Origin: Actinomycetota bacterium
Lineage (GTDB): Bacteria > Actinomycetota > Geothermincolia > Geothermincolales > RBG-13-55-18
Reading direction: 5' to 3'
Assembly (NCBI GenBank): GCA_003598015.1
Contig: QZKE01000010.1
Coordinates: 1 to 62,645, forward strand
DNA length: 62,645 nt
Below, one piece after another: positions 16,969 through 26,282 of this stretch. The translations under genes and the position numbers were made by a program. The first letter of the stretch is position 1; the number at the start of each line of letters is the position of its first letter. The notes under the pieces are model-generated. The model saw only the letters and a program-made list of their open reading frames with translations, was not told where the DNA came from and made no database searches.

Positions 16969-17655
16969 TCAGTCCCTGTGATAGAAGCGGAAGTCGCAGA
17001 TGTCGCTCCCCGTGGACAGGGTCTTCGTCCGCTGGAACTCGATCTGGGAAGGAAAGCATTCGGCCTGCCGCACGTCCATCTCGCAGAAGGCCGGGATGAG
17101 CTCGGGAGCGCCTTTCTCGCGCAGATAATCGTTATAGAAGCACCGGGTGTAATCGAAACCGATGCCGCCTTCAACCTCCAGGCGCGACCTGTCCCAGCCG
17201 GGGGATGGAAAGACATGGGCGTTGACCCAATCCACGCCCCTGGCATAGACGTCGAAGGGATCCCGGTACCTGCCCAGCACATAACCCATGCATACGGAAG
17301 GGGTCTTCAGAAATGCCTCCCACATCACCCGATGTGTCGCATCCACAGCGCTTTCGCCCTCCCCCAGTTCTCGGGCCAAAGCCCGATATAGTGCCAGACC
17401 TTGGCGGGCGGCGGCAAGATGGAAGCGCATCATCCCCCTGGCATCACTGCCCTCCTTGAGCAATTCTTCATGCTCCTTGCGGAAGGTGATCAGGATGCGC
17501 TGCGCCGCTTCGCTTCCCCATCTCTTCTCCAGCTCTTTCCTCGCCAGAACCTCGATGATGCGGCGGGACAACGGCTTGTGCGCTAGGACGGTAAGCACGC
17601 CCAGGCCGGCGAGCACTATCGGAAGCAGTCTCTTCCCCCTCTTGCTCCTGGCCAT
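16969..17655 (-). CDS. ATC-hydrolase-like protein
   Basis: A 228-residue protein resembling the L-2-amino-thiazoline-4-carboxylic acid hydrolase family. The match is the C-terminal half: DYTRCFYNDYLREKGAPEL, then CEMDVRQAECFPSQIEFQRT and a final DICDFRF, giving cysteines at 172, 191, 200 and 220. An N-terminal hydrophobic stretch (LLPIVLAGLGVLTVLAH) suggests a membrane anchor. Most family members are not tested and have unknown roles; the Cys-rich C-terminus could be catalytic or metal-binding. AAGGAGGTG lies 8 bases before the ATG. A shorter protein with a similar C-terminal pattern lies 89 bases upstream, in the same direction, which supports a functional pair. Confidence 0.78.
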   Translation of the reverse strand: MARSKRGKRLLPIVLAGLGVLTVLAHKPLSRRIIEVLARKELEKRWGSEAAQRILITFRKEHEELLKEGSDARGMMRFHLAAARQGLALYRALARELGEGESAVDATHRVMWEAFLKTPSVCMGYVLGRYRDPFDVYARGVDWVNAHVFPSPGWDRSRLEVEGGIGFDYTRCFYNDYLREKGAPELIPAFCEMDVRQAECFPSQIEFQRTKTLSTGSDICDFRFYHRD

Positions 17656-17744
17656 ACTGCTACACCTCCTTTGCGGTTCTGACTTGAGCCGTCACGGGGA
17701 GCCGGTAGGCGAAATCGCGATTATGCGCTCATCGGGACTGCATC

Positions 17745-18257
17745 CTACAGGGATACCTGGAATACGCAGGTCTCATCCGCGTTCGGCCTGAGCTCGAAGT
17801 GACGGATCTTGAGATCGGGGCTGATCTTCCTAAAATACATCTCCAGGTTCTTGGTACACCCGTGGATGCAGGAAACCTTGGCCGGCTTGCCTCCTACAGC
17901 CAGATAATCCTCGTAATCCAGTTGGAGCAGGGAATTCCAATTGGGACATGTGGTGTACTCCCATTTCAAAGAGCTGGGGGTCTCCTCCAGGTATTCGGGA
18001 ACATAACCATTGATCCTGGTGATCTCGTTCAGGACCTGTTTTATCTGTTCGATGGCCGTCCCTTCGGGTTCGATCAGTTGCCATAGAAGATCCATCGCGG
18101 GGGGTAAGAGGTCTTCCCACATCTCCAGCTCCAGTTCGATTATGGCCTCTGGCCCTAAACGCTTATACGCGTACCACGACCACCCGTTGGACAGGTTGAA
18201 GAGCATGTTGAGCCTGATGAAATTGACCATTTCCTCCGATAATTGCGTCACGATCAC
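17745..18257 (-). CDS. Small protein with ATC-hydrolase-like Cys pattern
   Basis: A 170-residue soluble protein, family uncertain (it may belong to DUF6125 or a similar group). The N-terminal 90 residues are helical and contain two Trp-rich stretches (NGWSWYAYKRLG). The C-terminus has TTCPNWN (Cys104), CIHGC (Cys130, Cys134) and a closing TCVFQV (Cys164). The last segment, P-D-L-K-I followed by a strand and C-x-F, parallels the C-terminus of its neighbour at 16969. Start is GTG at 18257 after GGGGAGGGGGAT. I do not recognise a reaction. Confidence 0.75.
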   Translation of the reverse strand: MIVTQLSEEMVNFIRLNMLFNLSNGWSWYAYKRLGPEAIIELELEMWEDLLPPAMDLLWQLIEPEGTAIEQIKQVLNEITRINGYVPEYLEETPSSLKWEYTTCPNWNSLLQLDYEDYLAVGGKPAKVSCIHGCTKNLEMYFRKISPDLKIRHFELRPNADETCVFQVSL

Positions 18258-18588
18258 ATCCCCCTCCCCGCATGTCTCACCGATCGGAATCCACCTGGCG
18301 GCGGCTCTACGATTGATTCTTCTCCGAGAAGTCAGGCCCAGACCTGTCCCTCAACTCCACCATAACCCACTTCCCGGAGATGAACCCTACGAAGAGACTA
18401 TCACCTGCAGCGAAAATGTAAAGCGCGCTGAATGACGCAATCCCTCACCTATAAGCCGTACGTATTCCTGGTGGATGTTGCGCCCCCGTCAGCGTATGGG
18501 ATAGACAGGCGGGGATGGTCATCCCCTGTTTCAGGGAGGCCCGCGGGGACATGGTGATATCGTGGGCACTTTCCGGTTACATGCATCG
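18258..18588. other. Gene-free spacer
   Basis: About 330 bases between two leftward genes. It contains short GC-rich palindromic pieces (such as GGGGATGGTCATCCCC near 18512-18527) but no reading frame with homology and no clear promoter. The palindrome may serve as a terminator for the LPATG protein gene, although no T tract follows it. Confidence 0.4.
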
Positions 18589-21279
18589 TCAGCTTCTGCG
18601 CAGTTGGATCGTCCCCATCGCCAGGGCCGCCAACCCCAGGAGCATGAGCAGCCCCGCCGCCAGTAGCAATGGCAGCAGGTCGAAGCCTGTCGCGGGAAGC
18701 TCTCCGTTCGCCTCGTCCTTCGCGAAGGTCACCACCACGGTGTGATTCGCCCGCACGTCATTGATCACGTAAGGGCTGGAGACGGCAGCGGGTGCCCCGT
18801 TGTCGGAGATGGAGGCGATGTGATAACCGTCGTCGGGGTGGATGTTTATGGTGGCCTTATTGCCCTGGAAGACAACCTGGCTGGCGGGGTCTACCTTGCC
18901 GTGCTCCCCGCTCACCGAGGCACTTATGCTGTGGGCCGTCCTCAACCCGACGTTCTGCGAGAACTCGCTGGCGTTGCCCGCGCCAGAGGCGTCTCCAGCG
19001 GGGCTTATGGCGATGGCTGACAGGTAGCCGTCGCCTCGCAGGTCGGTGAGGCTGGCGGTGAAACTTCCGTCAGCGGCGGCCGTGGCCTGCCCCAGGTAGG
19101 TCTGCCCTCCCCCGTGCCCGCTGGAGTCCGGGGTCACCCCCACACTATAGAACTGGACCGCCGCTCCGGGGGGTGCCGTACCGGATACGCTGACGCCACC
19201 TTCCAGCAGGGGGATCTCGCTTGCCGAGAAGACCGGGAAATTATAGCCACGGTTCGGCTTTTCGGGGTTGTTGTTGTTTCCGTCGTTCGGGGTGACCCCG
19301 TCTCCCAGGAGGTCGATCCCGAGCCCGCCGTTGCCGTAAATGGAGTTCGTGCTTATCTTGACGCTGTAAGACTCCCTGTCCCAGACGACGACGCCTATGC
19401 CCTCGTTGCCCACGATCTCATTGAGGGTGATCTCATTTTCCGTTGAAGCCATGAAGGAGATACCGTTTCCTCCGTTGTCGCCGATCATGTTGCTTGAGAT
19501 CGTGCAACCGGTCGCCCCGTTCAAAGCCACCCCTGATCTGCTACCGACCCCGACCACGAGGCGTGGAGGGTCCTGGAATCCCGACACGACGGGCTGCGTG
19601 CCGTTCCAGAGGTAATCCACGCCCGCCCCCTGGGCGACGAAGACGTCTTCCTCCCAGTAGTAATCGGTCCTGTCGATGCTGGCGGCCACCCCGCCTTCGT
19701 AGGCATCGAAGAAACCGCCTGGCTGGTCCGGCTCTCCCCATATGTCGGAGCGAAGGTACCAGGTCTCGTACAAGTCGTTGGTCAGGTCGTGGAACAGGAC
19801 CACGTGGAAGTTGGAAGTACCGTTACCGGCCAGGACCTGCGCATTATCGGAGATCACGAAATCGGGCTCGGACGCGATGAACGCGCACCCCGGCAACCCG
19901 AAAAGCGTGTCCTGGTAATTAACGCCGCCATATCCCAGGGGCGCCCTGGTGCCCATATACGGCGGAGCGCCGCCGCCGCAGTTCGAGATGGCATTGCAGC
20001 TGATCTCGCACCCGGCGGATGAATCGATTCTAATACCGTCACCGCCGTTGTTCGCGATGCGGTTGCCTTCTTCCTCAGATCCGCCTATGCGCGTGGAATC
20101 GGCATCGGATTCAATGGCGATCCCGCTTCCCCCGTTTCCCAGTTCGCGGCCTTGCTCGTCCGTCCCTACGCAGTTACCCGTCACCCTGTTGAGCTCGGTC
20201 CCGCTTCCGGTTATACGGATGCCTTCCCTCCCGTTACCCGATATCACGTTGGACTCGGCGGGTGTGTCTCCTCCCACGACGTTGCCGTTTGCACCATCCT
20301 GCACCAGGATGCCCTCACCGGTATTGGGAAGCGCGCTTTCACCGCTACCGTCTACCCCGATGCGGTTCCCGATGACGGTGTTTCCCTGCGCGTCGGGCCC
20401 GCTTATAGCGATCCCGCACTGGTTGCAGCTGATAAGGTTCCCCTCCCCGCTGGCCTGCCCTCCGATTATGTTGTTCGAACTGCTGGACATGTTGGAGTCG
20501 ATCCATATCCCGTTGCTGCCGTTGCCGATGGGCTGGGTCCCGGTGCAGTCGGTACCTATATTGTTGCCCAAGACGAAGTTTCCGTCGGAGCGGATGACCA
20601 CCCCCTCATGGTCGGCGGCGCTTATCAGGTTCCCGGAATCCCCCGTCCCGCCGATAATGCTACTTGCCGCGCCGAAGGATATATTGACGCCGTCGTTCCC
20701 CCCGCCCGCCTCCGTGCCGTTCGCCTTTACCCCGATGTAGCAGCCGAGCACGAGGTTGCCGGCCGCACCCGGCCCGGCTATTCCCACGTTACTGCTGGTG
20801 CAGCCGTATACCGAGAGGCCACGTATCATGTTGCCCGCGGAGTTCATGTTCAACCCGTGGCTGACGGAACCGCCGCCGTCGATCTCTAGCATAATTCTGC
20901 GCGTGGTGCCCGGACCGAGAGAACCTGGAAGTGCCCCGGGTTGAGAGTAACCGTCGATGATGATGCCGTCGCCCGTCAGCGGGGGCAGGGGGGAGAGTGG
21001 GGTGATGGTCTGAACCCCACCGCCCGGGATGGCGAACTCGATCGTCGACCCGGGATCGGCGTTCGCGCCTTCTATCGCCGCGCGCAGCGACCCGGCCCCG
21101 GAATCGTTCGTGTTGGTAACGGTGTAGGTCGCAGCCCGCGCTTTCTGAGGGTAGAGGAAAAAGGGCAGAGAGCAGAGAAGCCCCCCCAGGAATACCGCCG
21201 CGCACATGACGCATGCGTACCTGAAGGTCCCGCCGCTAACCGTGAAGGCGGTGCGTTTCCGCAGCGGCTTTTGCACCAT
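18589..21279 (-). CDS. LPATG-anchored right-handed beta-helix surface protein
   Basis: Secreted protein of about 896 residues. It has an N-terminal signal (hydrophobic run ending AARA-type, KARAATYTV), a long parallel beta-helix region made of repeated NxI/VxGN-type turns (for example NLVLGCYIG, NFVLGNNIGTD, NTVIGNRIGVD), a later beta-sandwich-like part and a C-terminal sorting signal LPATG followed by a hydrophobic segment and LRRS. It is therefore expected to be covalently attached to the wall by a sortase. The start ATG at 21279 follows GGGAGGAG; upstream ATG 21303 has a poor ribosome site. Function could be polysaccharide binding or breakdown, but I see no catalytic motif. No sortase gene is in the window. 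Confidence 0.88.
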   Translation of the reverse strand: MVQKPLRKRTAFTVSGGTFRYACVMCAAVFLGGLLCSLPFFLYPQKARAATYTVTNTNDSGAGSLRAAIEGANADPGSTIEFAIPGGGVQTITPLSPLPPLTGDGIIIDGYSQPGALPGSLGPGTTRRIMLEIDGGGSVSHGLNMNSAGNMIRGLSVYGCTSSNVGIAGPGAAGNLVLGCYIGVKANGTEAGGGNDGVNISFGAASSIIGGTGDSGNLISAADHEGVVIRSDGNFVLGNNIGTDCTGTQPIGNGSNGIWIDSNMSSSSNNIIGGQASGEGNLISCNQCGIAISGPDAQGNTVIGNRIGVDGSGESALPNTGEGILVQDGANGNVVGGDTPAESNVISGNGREGIRITGSGTELNRVTGNCVGTDEQGRELGNGGSGIAIESDADSTRIGGSEEEGNRIANNGGDGIRIDSSAGCEISCNAISNCGGGAPPYMGTRAPLGYGGVNYQDTLFGLPGCAFIASEPDFVISDNAQVLAGNGTSNFHVVLFHDLTNDLYETWYLRSDIWGEPDQPGGFFDAYEGGVAASIDRTDYYWEEDVFVAQGAGVDYLWNGTQPVVSGFQDPPRLVVGVGSRSGVALNGATGCTISSNMIGDNGGNGISFMASTENEITLNEIVGNEGIGVVVWDRESYSVKISTNSIYGNGGLGIDLLGDGVTPNDGNNNNPEKPNRGYNFPVFSASEIPLLEGGVSVSGTAPPGAAVQFYSVGVTPDSSGHGGGQTYLGQATAAADGSFTASLTDLRGDGYLSAIAISPAGDASGAGNASEFSQNVGLRTAHSISASVSGEHGKVDPASQVVFQGNKATINIHPDDGYHIASISDNGAPAAVSSPYVINDVRANHTVVVTFAKDEANGELPATGFDLLPLLLAAGLLMLLGLAALAMGTIQLRRS

Positions 21280-21716
21280 CCCCACAAGCTCCTCCCAATT
21301 CATTGGTGACCAGGCCTCTATGCGATCCAGCGATCGATAGGGTGAGCGCCTTATGCGATACGGCACCGTATGTGCTTTGCGTCGGTTGGACAAGGCTGTT
21401 TCCTTAGCTCGGCGGCCCGCTTTGCGAAGCCAGCAAACCAAACAGGGACAGACGTCCCGCCTTGTGTGACTTGGCCCCTCTGCTTCACCATCTCCGACTG
21501 CCTCGGACTTGAGCACCACGGACCTGCGGGTAACCGGCGGACCAAGCGGTTGTACGTGCCCCCGCTTCTTTTCAATTACATTGATTGTGGGTATATATGG
21601 AACACTATCCGGCCTTCGAGACCTGGCACTGTCCCCGGGAGGTGCGTATGGGAGATGCCGGGCTGGAGCTGAGAGCTTACCGGATTTCCTGGCGGACTGA
21701 ATCGTGAGGAGGAGAT
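21280..21716. other. Divergent spacer with repeat remnant
   Basis: About 435 bases separating the divergent LPATG gene and enoyl-CoA hydratase. A decayed dispersed repeat lies near 21405-21475. No promoter is clear enough to call; GAGGAGG at 21705-21711 is the hydratase ribosome site. Confidence 0.4.
21405..21475 (+). repeat. Decayed dispersed repeat, copy I
   Basis: GAAGCCAGCAAACCAAACAGGG resembles the 3' half of copies A-D, followed by GGGACAGACGTCCC, a short hairpin in the place of the usual final stem. The 5' half is not recognisable. Confidence 0.35.
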
Positions 21717-22565
21717 ATGACGGTAAACAGTCGATCCTATGAGCACATCATCTACGAGGAAGACGGCGACACCGCCCGGGTCGTCCTCAACCGCCCCGAG
21801 GTCGTGAACGCTCTGAGTATGAAGCTCTCCGACGAGTTTTTCGACGCCATCAGGCGGGTACTCGCTTCCACCGACCTCAAGTTCATGGTCATCAGCGGTG
21901 CGGGAAACAACTTCTGCGCCGGGGACGACATCACCGAGATGCACCTGTGGGGGGATGCCAACGACGTCATGCGGCGCGCGCGCCACTATCAGAACATGGC
22001 CAACCACCTGGAGGAGCTGGACAAGATCACCATCTGCGCCGTGGACGGGTACGCCGTGGGCGGAGGCCTGGAGATCACCATGGCCTGTGATTTCGTCATC
22101 GCCACGCAGCGCGCCAGGTGGGGCATGCCGGAAGTGGACGTGGGCATCACCCCCGGGTGGGGAGGCACCACACGCATGGCCCGGCTTATCGGGCGCCGCC
22201 GCACCAAGGAGATCAACATGCTCGGCGCCATTCACACCTCCAAGCGGGCCGTGGAATACGGCCTGTGGAACCGGGTGGTCCCCGACGACCAGTTGGACGC
22301 CGAGGTGGAGAGGCTGCTCGAGGTGCTGCGCTCCAAGAACCAGCAGGGATTGCGGCAGTTCAAGTACATGATCAACCGCGGCGTGGAGTGCGACCTCTAT
22401 ACCGCCCAGGGATTCGAAGCTTTCTCCGGAGCCCTCACGGCGGCGGTGAACGGGATGTGGCAGATATCCGATGCCGACAAGGGCGCCGGCGTGGTCGGAT
22501 TCGTCGCCAAGGGTGACCTGTGGCAAGAGCGCCGTTCCCTGTCCCGCGACTTCTGGGCCGATTGA
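21717..22565 (+). CDS. Enoyl-CoA hydratase
   Basis: Crotonase-family enzyme of 282 residues, predicted to hydrate 2-enoyl-CoA. Both hydratase glutamates are in place: Glu119 in GYAVGGGLEITMACD and Glu139 in RWGMPEVDVG, exactly 20 residues apart as in the mitochondrial enzyme. Oxyanion-hole residues lie in NNFCAGDDITE and AVGGG. Spacing and length are normal. GAGGAGGAGAT precedes the ATG. It is followed 82 bases later by an M28-like gene in the same direction. The chain length of the acyl substrate is not predictable. An unrelated crotonase fragment occurs at 4788-5156. Confidence 0.92.
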   Translation: MTVNSRSYEHIIYEEDGDTARVVLNRPEVVNALSMKLSDEFFDAIRRVLASTDLKFMVISGAGNNFCAGDDITEMHLWGDANDVMRRARHYQNMANHLEELDKITICAVDGYAVGGGLEITMACDFVIATQRARWGMPEVDVGITPGWGGTTRMARLIGRRRTKEINMLGAIHTSKRAVEYGLWNRVVPDDQLDAEVERLLEVLRSKNQQGLRQFKYMINRGVECDLYTAQGFEAFSGALTAAVNGMWQISDADKGAGVVGFVAKGDLWQERRSLSRDFWAD

Positions 22566-22647
22566 GTCTGGAATCCTCTCGTGCGCCCATGGTTATTCAG
22601 CAGAGTTGCGGGGAAGGGAAACGGATCGTGGCGGAAGGAGGCATGGC

Positions 22648-24213
22648 GTGAACAGGGAGATCCTCTCCTGGATGCTCAGGAGCTACGCGGACGCGCTAGG
22701 CGGGTTCTATCCGCGCCGGAGGGAGGCCAGAGGCTTGGTGGAATCGCTTCCCGAACTGCCGCTTGAGGTCCCCGTACCCGATTCGCATTCCATCTACCAC
22801 TGGATCCGGGGGCTTTGCGCCACCCCCCACCGGCGTCCCGGCACGGCAGAGGGCCACCGGGGCGAGGAATTCGTCGTGCATAGATTCGAGGAGTTCGGCC
22901 TGCAGGATATCGCCCGGGAACCCATTGCCATCAAGGTGTGGGATGCCAGCAACTGGGGGCTCCGCGTACGGGGTGGAGGAAAGGAAACGGACATCCCCTG
23001 TTTCCGGGTGCAGAACACCGCCTTTACCGGCGAGCGGGGAATAACCGCTCCCCTGGTCTACGTAGGGGCGGCGTGGCTTCCCGGTGCCCTCCGGCGCGCC
23101 GATGTGCGGGGCAAGATCGTGGTGGCCGATGTGCCTTTCCCGACCCTGCCCGCGGGTTTGCTGATCAAATTGCTGGGGGGAGGATACGGAATATCCGACC
23201 CCGAGAAGCGCATAACTGCGGGCACCGGCATGAAGCTCGTGTTCGTGCGCGGCAATTTCCCGGGCCAGTTTCTAAACGTAGATATGGATGACGTGCGTCT
23301 GCCCCTGGAGGATATGCGCCTTCCCTGGGACGTTTACTGGAGGGCTCACCGGCTGGGAGCCGAGGGCCTGGTGCTGATCCTCTCCGGCATGCCCACGAAT
23401 TCGAACACGCATTTCGGCCCCTACGATGCCTGCATGAAACCGATCCCGGCTCTGTGGGTCGGCAAGTACGACGGCGAGCTATTGCGCTCCCTGGCGAAGA
23501 GGGGGGCCAGCGCGACCATGGTCCTGGAAGGGGAGGAAAGGCCGGGGGTAACGCACAACGTCTGGGGGATACTGCCGGGGGCGAGCGAGGAGATGATAAT
23601 CCTGCACTCCCACCATGACGCGCCCTTCCAGGGCGCTACCGAGGACGGCTGCGGGGTCGGGCAGGTCCTGGCACAGGCGGGGGCCTGGTCGCAGGTGCCG
23701 CAACGAGACCGCCCCAAGACCCTCATGTTCCTCTGCGCCGCCGCCCATTTCTACGGCCCGGCCCTGGGCGTCTACGAGTTCGTAAAGAGACACCAACACG
23801 ATTTCCTGGCCAGGACCGATGTGGTGATCTGCCTGGAGCACCTGGGAGCGAAGCAGATGCTGGAGAAGGAGCGGGAATTCGCCGCCTGCGGCGGGCCCGC
23901 CATAACCTGGGTGATGACCTCCTCCAACCGGTATGTCATCGCCACCATGATGAAGATACTGCGGAAGCAGCGGCTGAAGGAGACCGTGGCTGTCCCCTAC
24001 AACCTGCTGGCGCCGGTCCCTACCACCGATGCCTTCGCCTATCCCTTCGGCGGCGTGCAGTTCCTGAGCTGGATCGCGCAGCCTTATTATCTCCTGAGCG
24101 CGGAGGACACACTGGACAAGATCGAGGTCGCGGAGCTGGGTCCCATCGCGGAGTCCATTACCGACGTGGTCAAGACGTTCATGGCCCTGGAAAGCGGCAA
24201 ACTGAGGTCGTAG
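22648..24213 (+). CDS. M28 peptidase-like protein with altered metal site
   Basis: A 521-residue protein with the architecture of M28-type zinc aminopeptidases: an insert resembling a PA domain (residues ~110-200) and a C-terminal peptidase fold. Two ligand segments look intact, IILHSHHDAP and TEDGCGVG. However, the usual Glu-Glu motif is replaced by AAAHFYGP, the next acidic ligand lies in CLEHLG, and the final His of the DTLDKI region is missing (YYLLSAEDTLDKI). It may bind metal differently or have another amide-hydrolase activity. Start is GTG at 22648 after GGAAGGAGG. There is no signal peptide, so it should be cytoplasmic. It may share a transcript with the upstream enoyl-CoA hydratase. 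Confidence 0.75.
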   Translation: MNREILSWMLRSYADALGGFYPRRREARGLVESLPELPLEVPVPDSHSIYHWIRGLCATPHRRPGTAEGHRGEEFVVHRFEEFGLQDIAREPIAIKVWDASNWGLRVRGGGKETDIPCFRVQNTAFTGERGITAPLVYVGAAWLPGALRRADVRGKIVVADVPFPTLPAGLLIKLLGGGYGISDPEKRITAGTGMKLVFVRGNFPGQFLNVDMDDVRLPLEDMRLPWDVYWRAHRLGAEGLVLILSGMPTNSNTHFGPYDACMKPIPALWVGKYDGELLRSLAKRGASATMVLEGEERPGVTHNVWGILPGASEEMIILHSHHDAPFQGATEDGCGVGQVLAQAGAWSQVPQRDRPKTLMFLCAAAHFYGPALGVYEFVKRHQHDFLARTDVVICLEHLGAKQMLEKEREFAACGGPAITWVMTSSNRYVIATMMKILRKQRLKETVAVPYNLLAPVPTTDAFAYPFGGVQFLSWIAQPYYLLSAEDTLDKIEVAELGPIAESITDVVKTFMALESGKLRS

Positions 24214-24539
24214 TACTCGGGGCGGGGCGGTAATCCCGGCTCTCTCTCGCAGGCAATGATATGTATGTGCGCCTTGAAGCGGGAAGAGGTGGAAACGCTG
24301 GTGCCGAGCCCGTGTCTCACTCATGTTGGCACGGAGGGGGTTGAGGGAAAGGAGGTATGGGCTGAGCTATATCTCGCCATGTCACGTGATAGAATGGTTG
24401 CATCCGGCAGCGGCTCAGGGGAGAAACCAGCAAGTAAACCGATGAAGGGCGTGGCTCGACTATAGATCGTGATCTCACCCGGCTCAGGCCCGTTCAGAGG
24501 CTCGACCCCCGGGCCTGACACTTGGGAAAAGGAGGCAGC
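24214..24539. other. Spacer with short inverted repeat
   Basis: About 325 bases between two rightward genes. The right end has the inverted repeat TCAGGCCCG (24484-24492) / CGGGCCTGA (24510-24518), with an 17-base loop, just ahead of the ribosome site GGAGG at 24531. It resembles the outer arms of the longer REP/MITE-like elements elsewhere. No T tract follows. Confidence 0.4.
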
Positions 24540-26150
24540 GTGCCAGAGCAATGGGATGCCATCGTCGTGGGAGCGGGGATCGGGGGGCTGACCACGGCCT
24601 CCCTCCTGGCCAAAGAGGGTCTGAGCACGCTGGTGCTGGAGAAGGAGGACCGGGTAGGCGGGCGGGCCGTCTCGCTGCGCGGCGAGGAGGTCGCAGAAAA
24701 GGGGGCGGAGTGGTACCGGCGTCTCCTGGGTGGCCAGTATTCCTACCTGGCACAGAGCGATCCACCCCTGGAGGAGATGGCCGCAAGCGGTCTACTTGAC
24801 GGCTACGTCCTGGACCTGGGATTCCACGGCGTGAGCGTAGCGGGCGAAGGATATTTCGCCACCCTGCGCGACCTCCTGGGAGGCTTCGGAGACCGGGAGG
24901 TGGTGATCAAGCCCTTCCTCACCGGCGCCTGGCTCGAAGACAACCTGGTGGAGGTGACCATACCCGTCATAGGAGACATGGCCGTAGACGAGAGATTGCA
25001 GGCCGAGTTCGACAGGTTGGGCCGCAATTACCTGGATTTCTTCGGGGACCTGTCGCAATTATCGTTTGACAGGCTGGCTAACCTGGGCGAAATGTCGCTC
25101 TACGACTACCTGGGAGAGATAGGCTTCGTCAAGTCCGCCGAGGAACTGGAGAGGCTCGACAGCGTCTCTCTGAACGATCATCTCGCGAGCATCGGGTTCA
25201 CCGGCAGTAAGCTCGTATGCGATTACTTCCGCTGTCTCTGCACGTTGTTCACCACCATCAACAACCCCAACGAGATTTCCATGGGGGATATCCTGCGCTA
25301 CGCCTCCCAGGTGATGATACCAGCCATCCTCAGCGGGGTGAAGATCAACATCGGGGGTTACGTGCAGGACGGGGTCATGGAGTGGCCGAAGGCCGTCGCG
25401 GGCAGGTGCGAGGATCTCGGGGGCGAGATCCGCCTGGAAACCCGGGTGACCGGGGTGGAGATTGAGCACGGTCGGGTGAAGGGAGTGAGGGTGGAAAGCG
25501 CGGAGGGAGAGGAGTCCATACCTGCCCCCCGCGTGGTGATGAACCCGCCCATACAGGAGCTCTTCCGCTACGTGGACGACAAGGCTTTCGCGGGGGGCTT
25601 CACGCAAGAGGTGGGATCGCTTTACGGCTACGGCAGCCTGAGCCCTTATTTCGGCCTCAAGGAGCTTCCCTTTCCCGAGAAGCATGCCGAGCGGCTCATG
25701 CTCACACCGTGCGTGGTTCCCCGGGAGGAGGGCTTCGACTGGGACGTGTACATAGCCTGGGGCATCCAATCCTATATAGAGCCCAGCTGCGCCCCCGCGG
25801 GCAAGCATCTCTTCACCGCCTACCTCCCCCTCACCGAGGAGGAATCGCGCAACCGGGAACTGGCGATGAAGGTGGTGAGGACGGTGCCCGACTTCCTGGA
25901 ATCCCTCTACCCGGGATTCAAGGACTGTATCGAGTGGGCGCTCTACCCCGTGTGCTGGAAGCTGGAGGGGGTGGCCAAGAGCGTCACCCAGGCCGGCAGC
26001 CTGAAGCCCGAGGTCAAGGCCCCGGGCGTCGAGGGTCTCTATTTCGCTGGCGACACCGCCAGGGGTTACGGAGTGGCCATGGATTGCGCCTGCTCCAGCG
26101 GCATCATCTGCGCCTCGGAGATAACCGGCATCGACTACGGTGTGAGCTAG
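24540..26150 (+). CDS. Phytoene desaturase/carotenoid isomerase-like flavoprotein
   Basis: FAD-dependent oxidoreductase of 536 residues in the same broad superfamily as the protein at 6892. The N-terminus has VVGAGIGGLTTASLLA and EKEDRVGGRAVSL; the C-terminus has GLYFAGDTARGYGVAMDCA, which closes the FAD site. It is about 80 residues longer than the 6892 protein, with a helical insert around residues 140-230. Start is GTG at 24540 after AAAGGAGG. No carotenoid pathway genes are nearby, so isoprenoid desaturation is only one option; saturases and ketone-forming oxidases share the fold. It is transcribed alone. Confidence 0.85.
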   Translation: MPEQWDAIVVGAGIGGLTTASLLAKEGLSTLVLEKEDRVGGRAVSLRGEEVAEKGAEWYRRLLGGQYSYLAQSDPPLEEMAASGLLDGYVLDLGFHGVSVAGEGYFATLRDLLGGFGDREVVIKPFLTGAWLEDNLVEVTIPVIGDMAVDERLQAEFDRLGRNYLDFFGDLSQLSFDRLANLGEMSLYDYLGEIGFVKSAEELERLDSVSLNDHLASIGFTGSKLVCDYFRCLCTLFTTINNPNEISMGDILRYASQVMIPAILSGVKINIGGYVQDGVMEWPKAVAGRCEDLGGEIRLETRVTGVEIEHGRVKGVRVESAEGEESIPAPRVVMNPPIQELFRYVDDKAFAGGFTQEVGSLYGYGSLSPYFGLKELPFPEKHAERLMLTPCVVPREEGFDWDVYIAWGIQSYIEPSCAPAGKHLFTAYLPLTEEESRNRELAMKVVRTVPDFLESLYPGFKDCIEWALYPVCWKLEGVAKSVTQAGSLKPEVKAPGVEGLYFAGDTARGYGVAMDCACSSGIICASEITGIDYGVS

Positions 26151-26282
26151 AAGTAGGCACGGGGCTTAGAAACGGCCTTGTGCCCCGGGCACGGGAGGTG
26201 CACGGAATGAAGTTGGGAAGGCTGATCCACGACCGCGCGTCGCCTGACCACCGGTTGGCATAGACGGGCAGCATCCCCGACG

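Noticed and set aside
24256-24465. A 69-codon frame in the spacer
   Set aside because: No ribosome site and no homology; Met-rich start is by chance.
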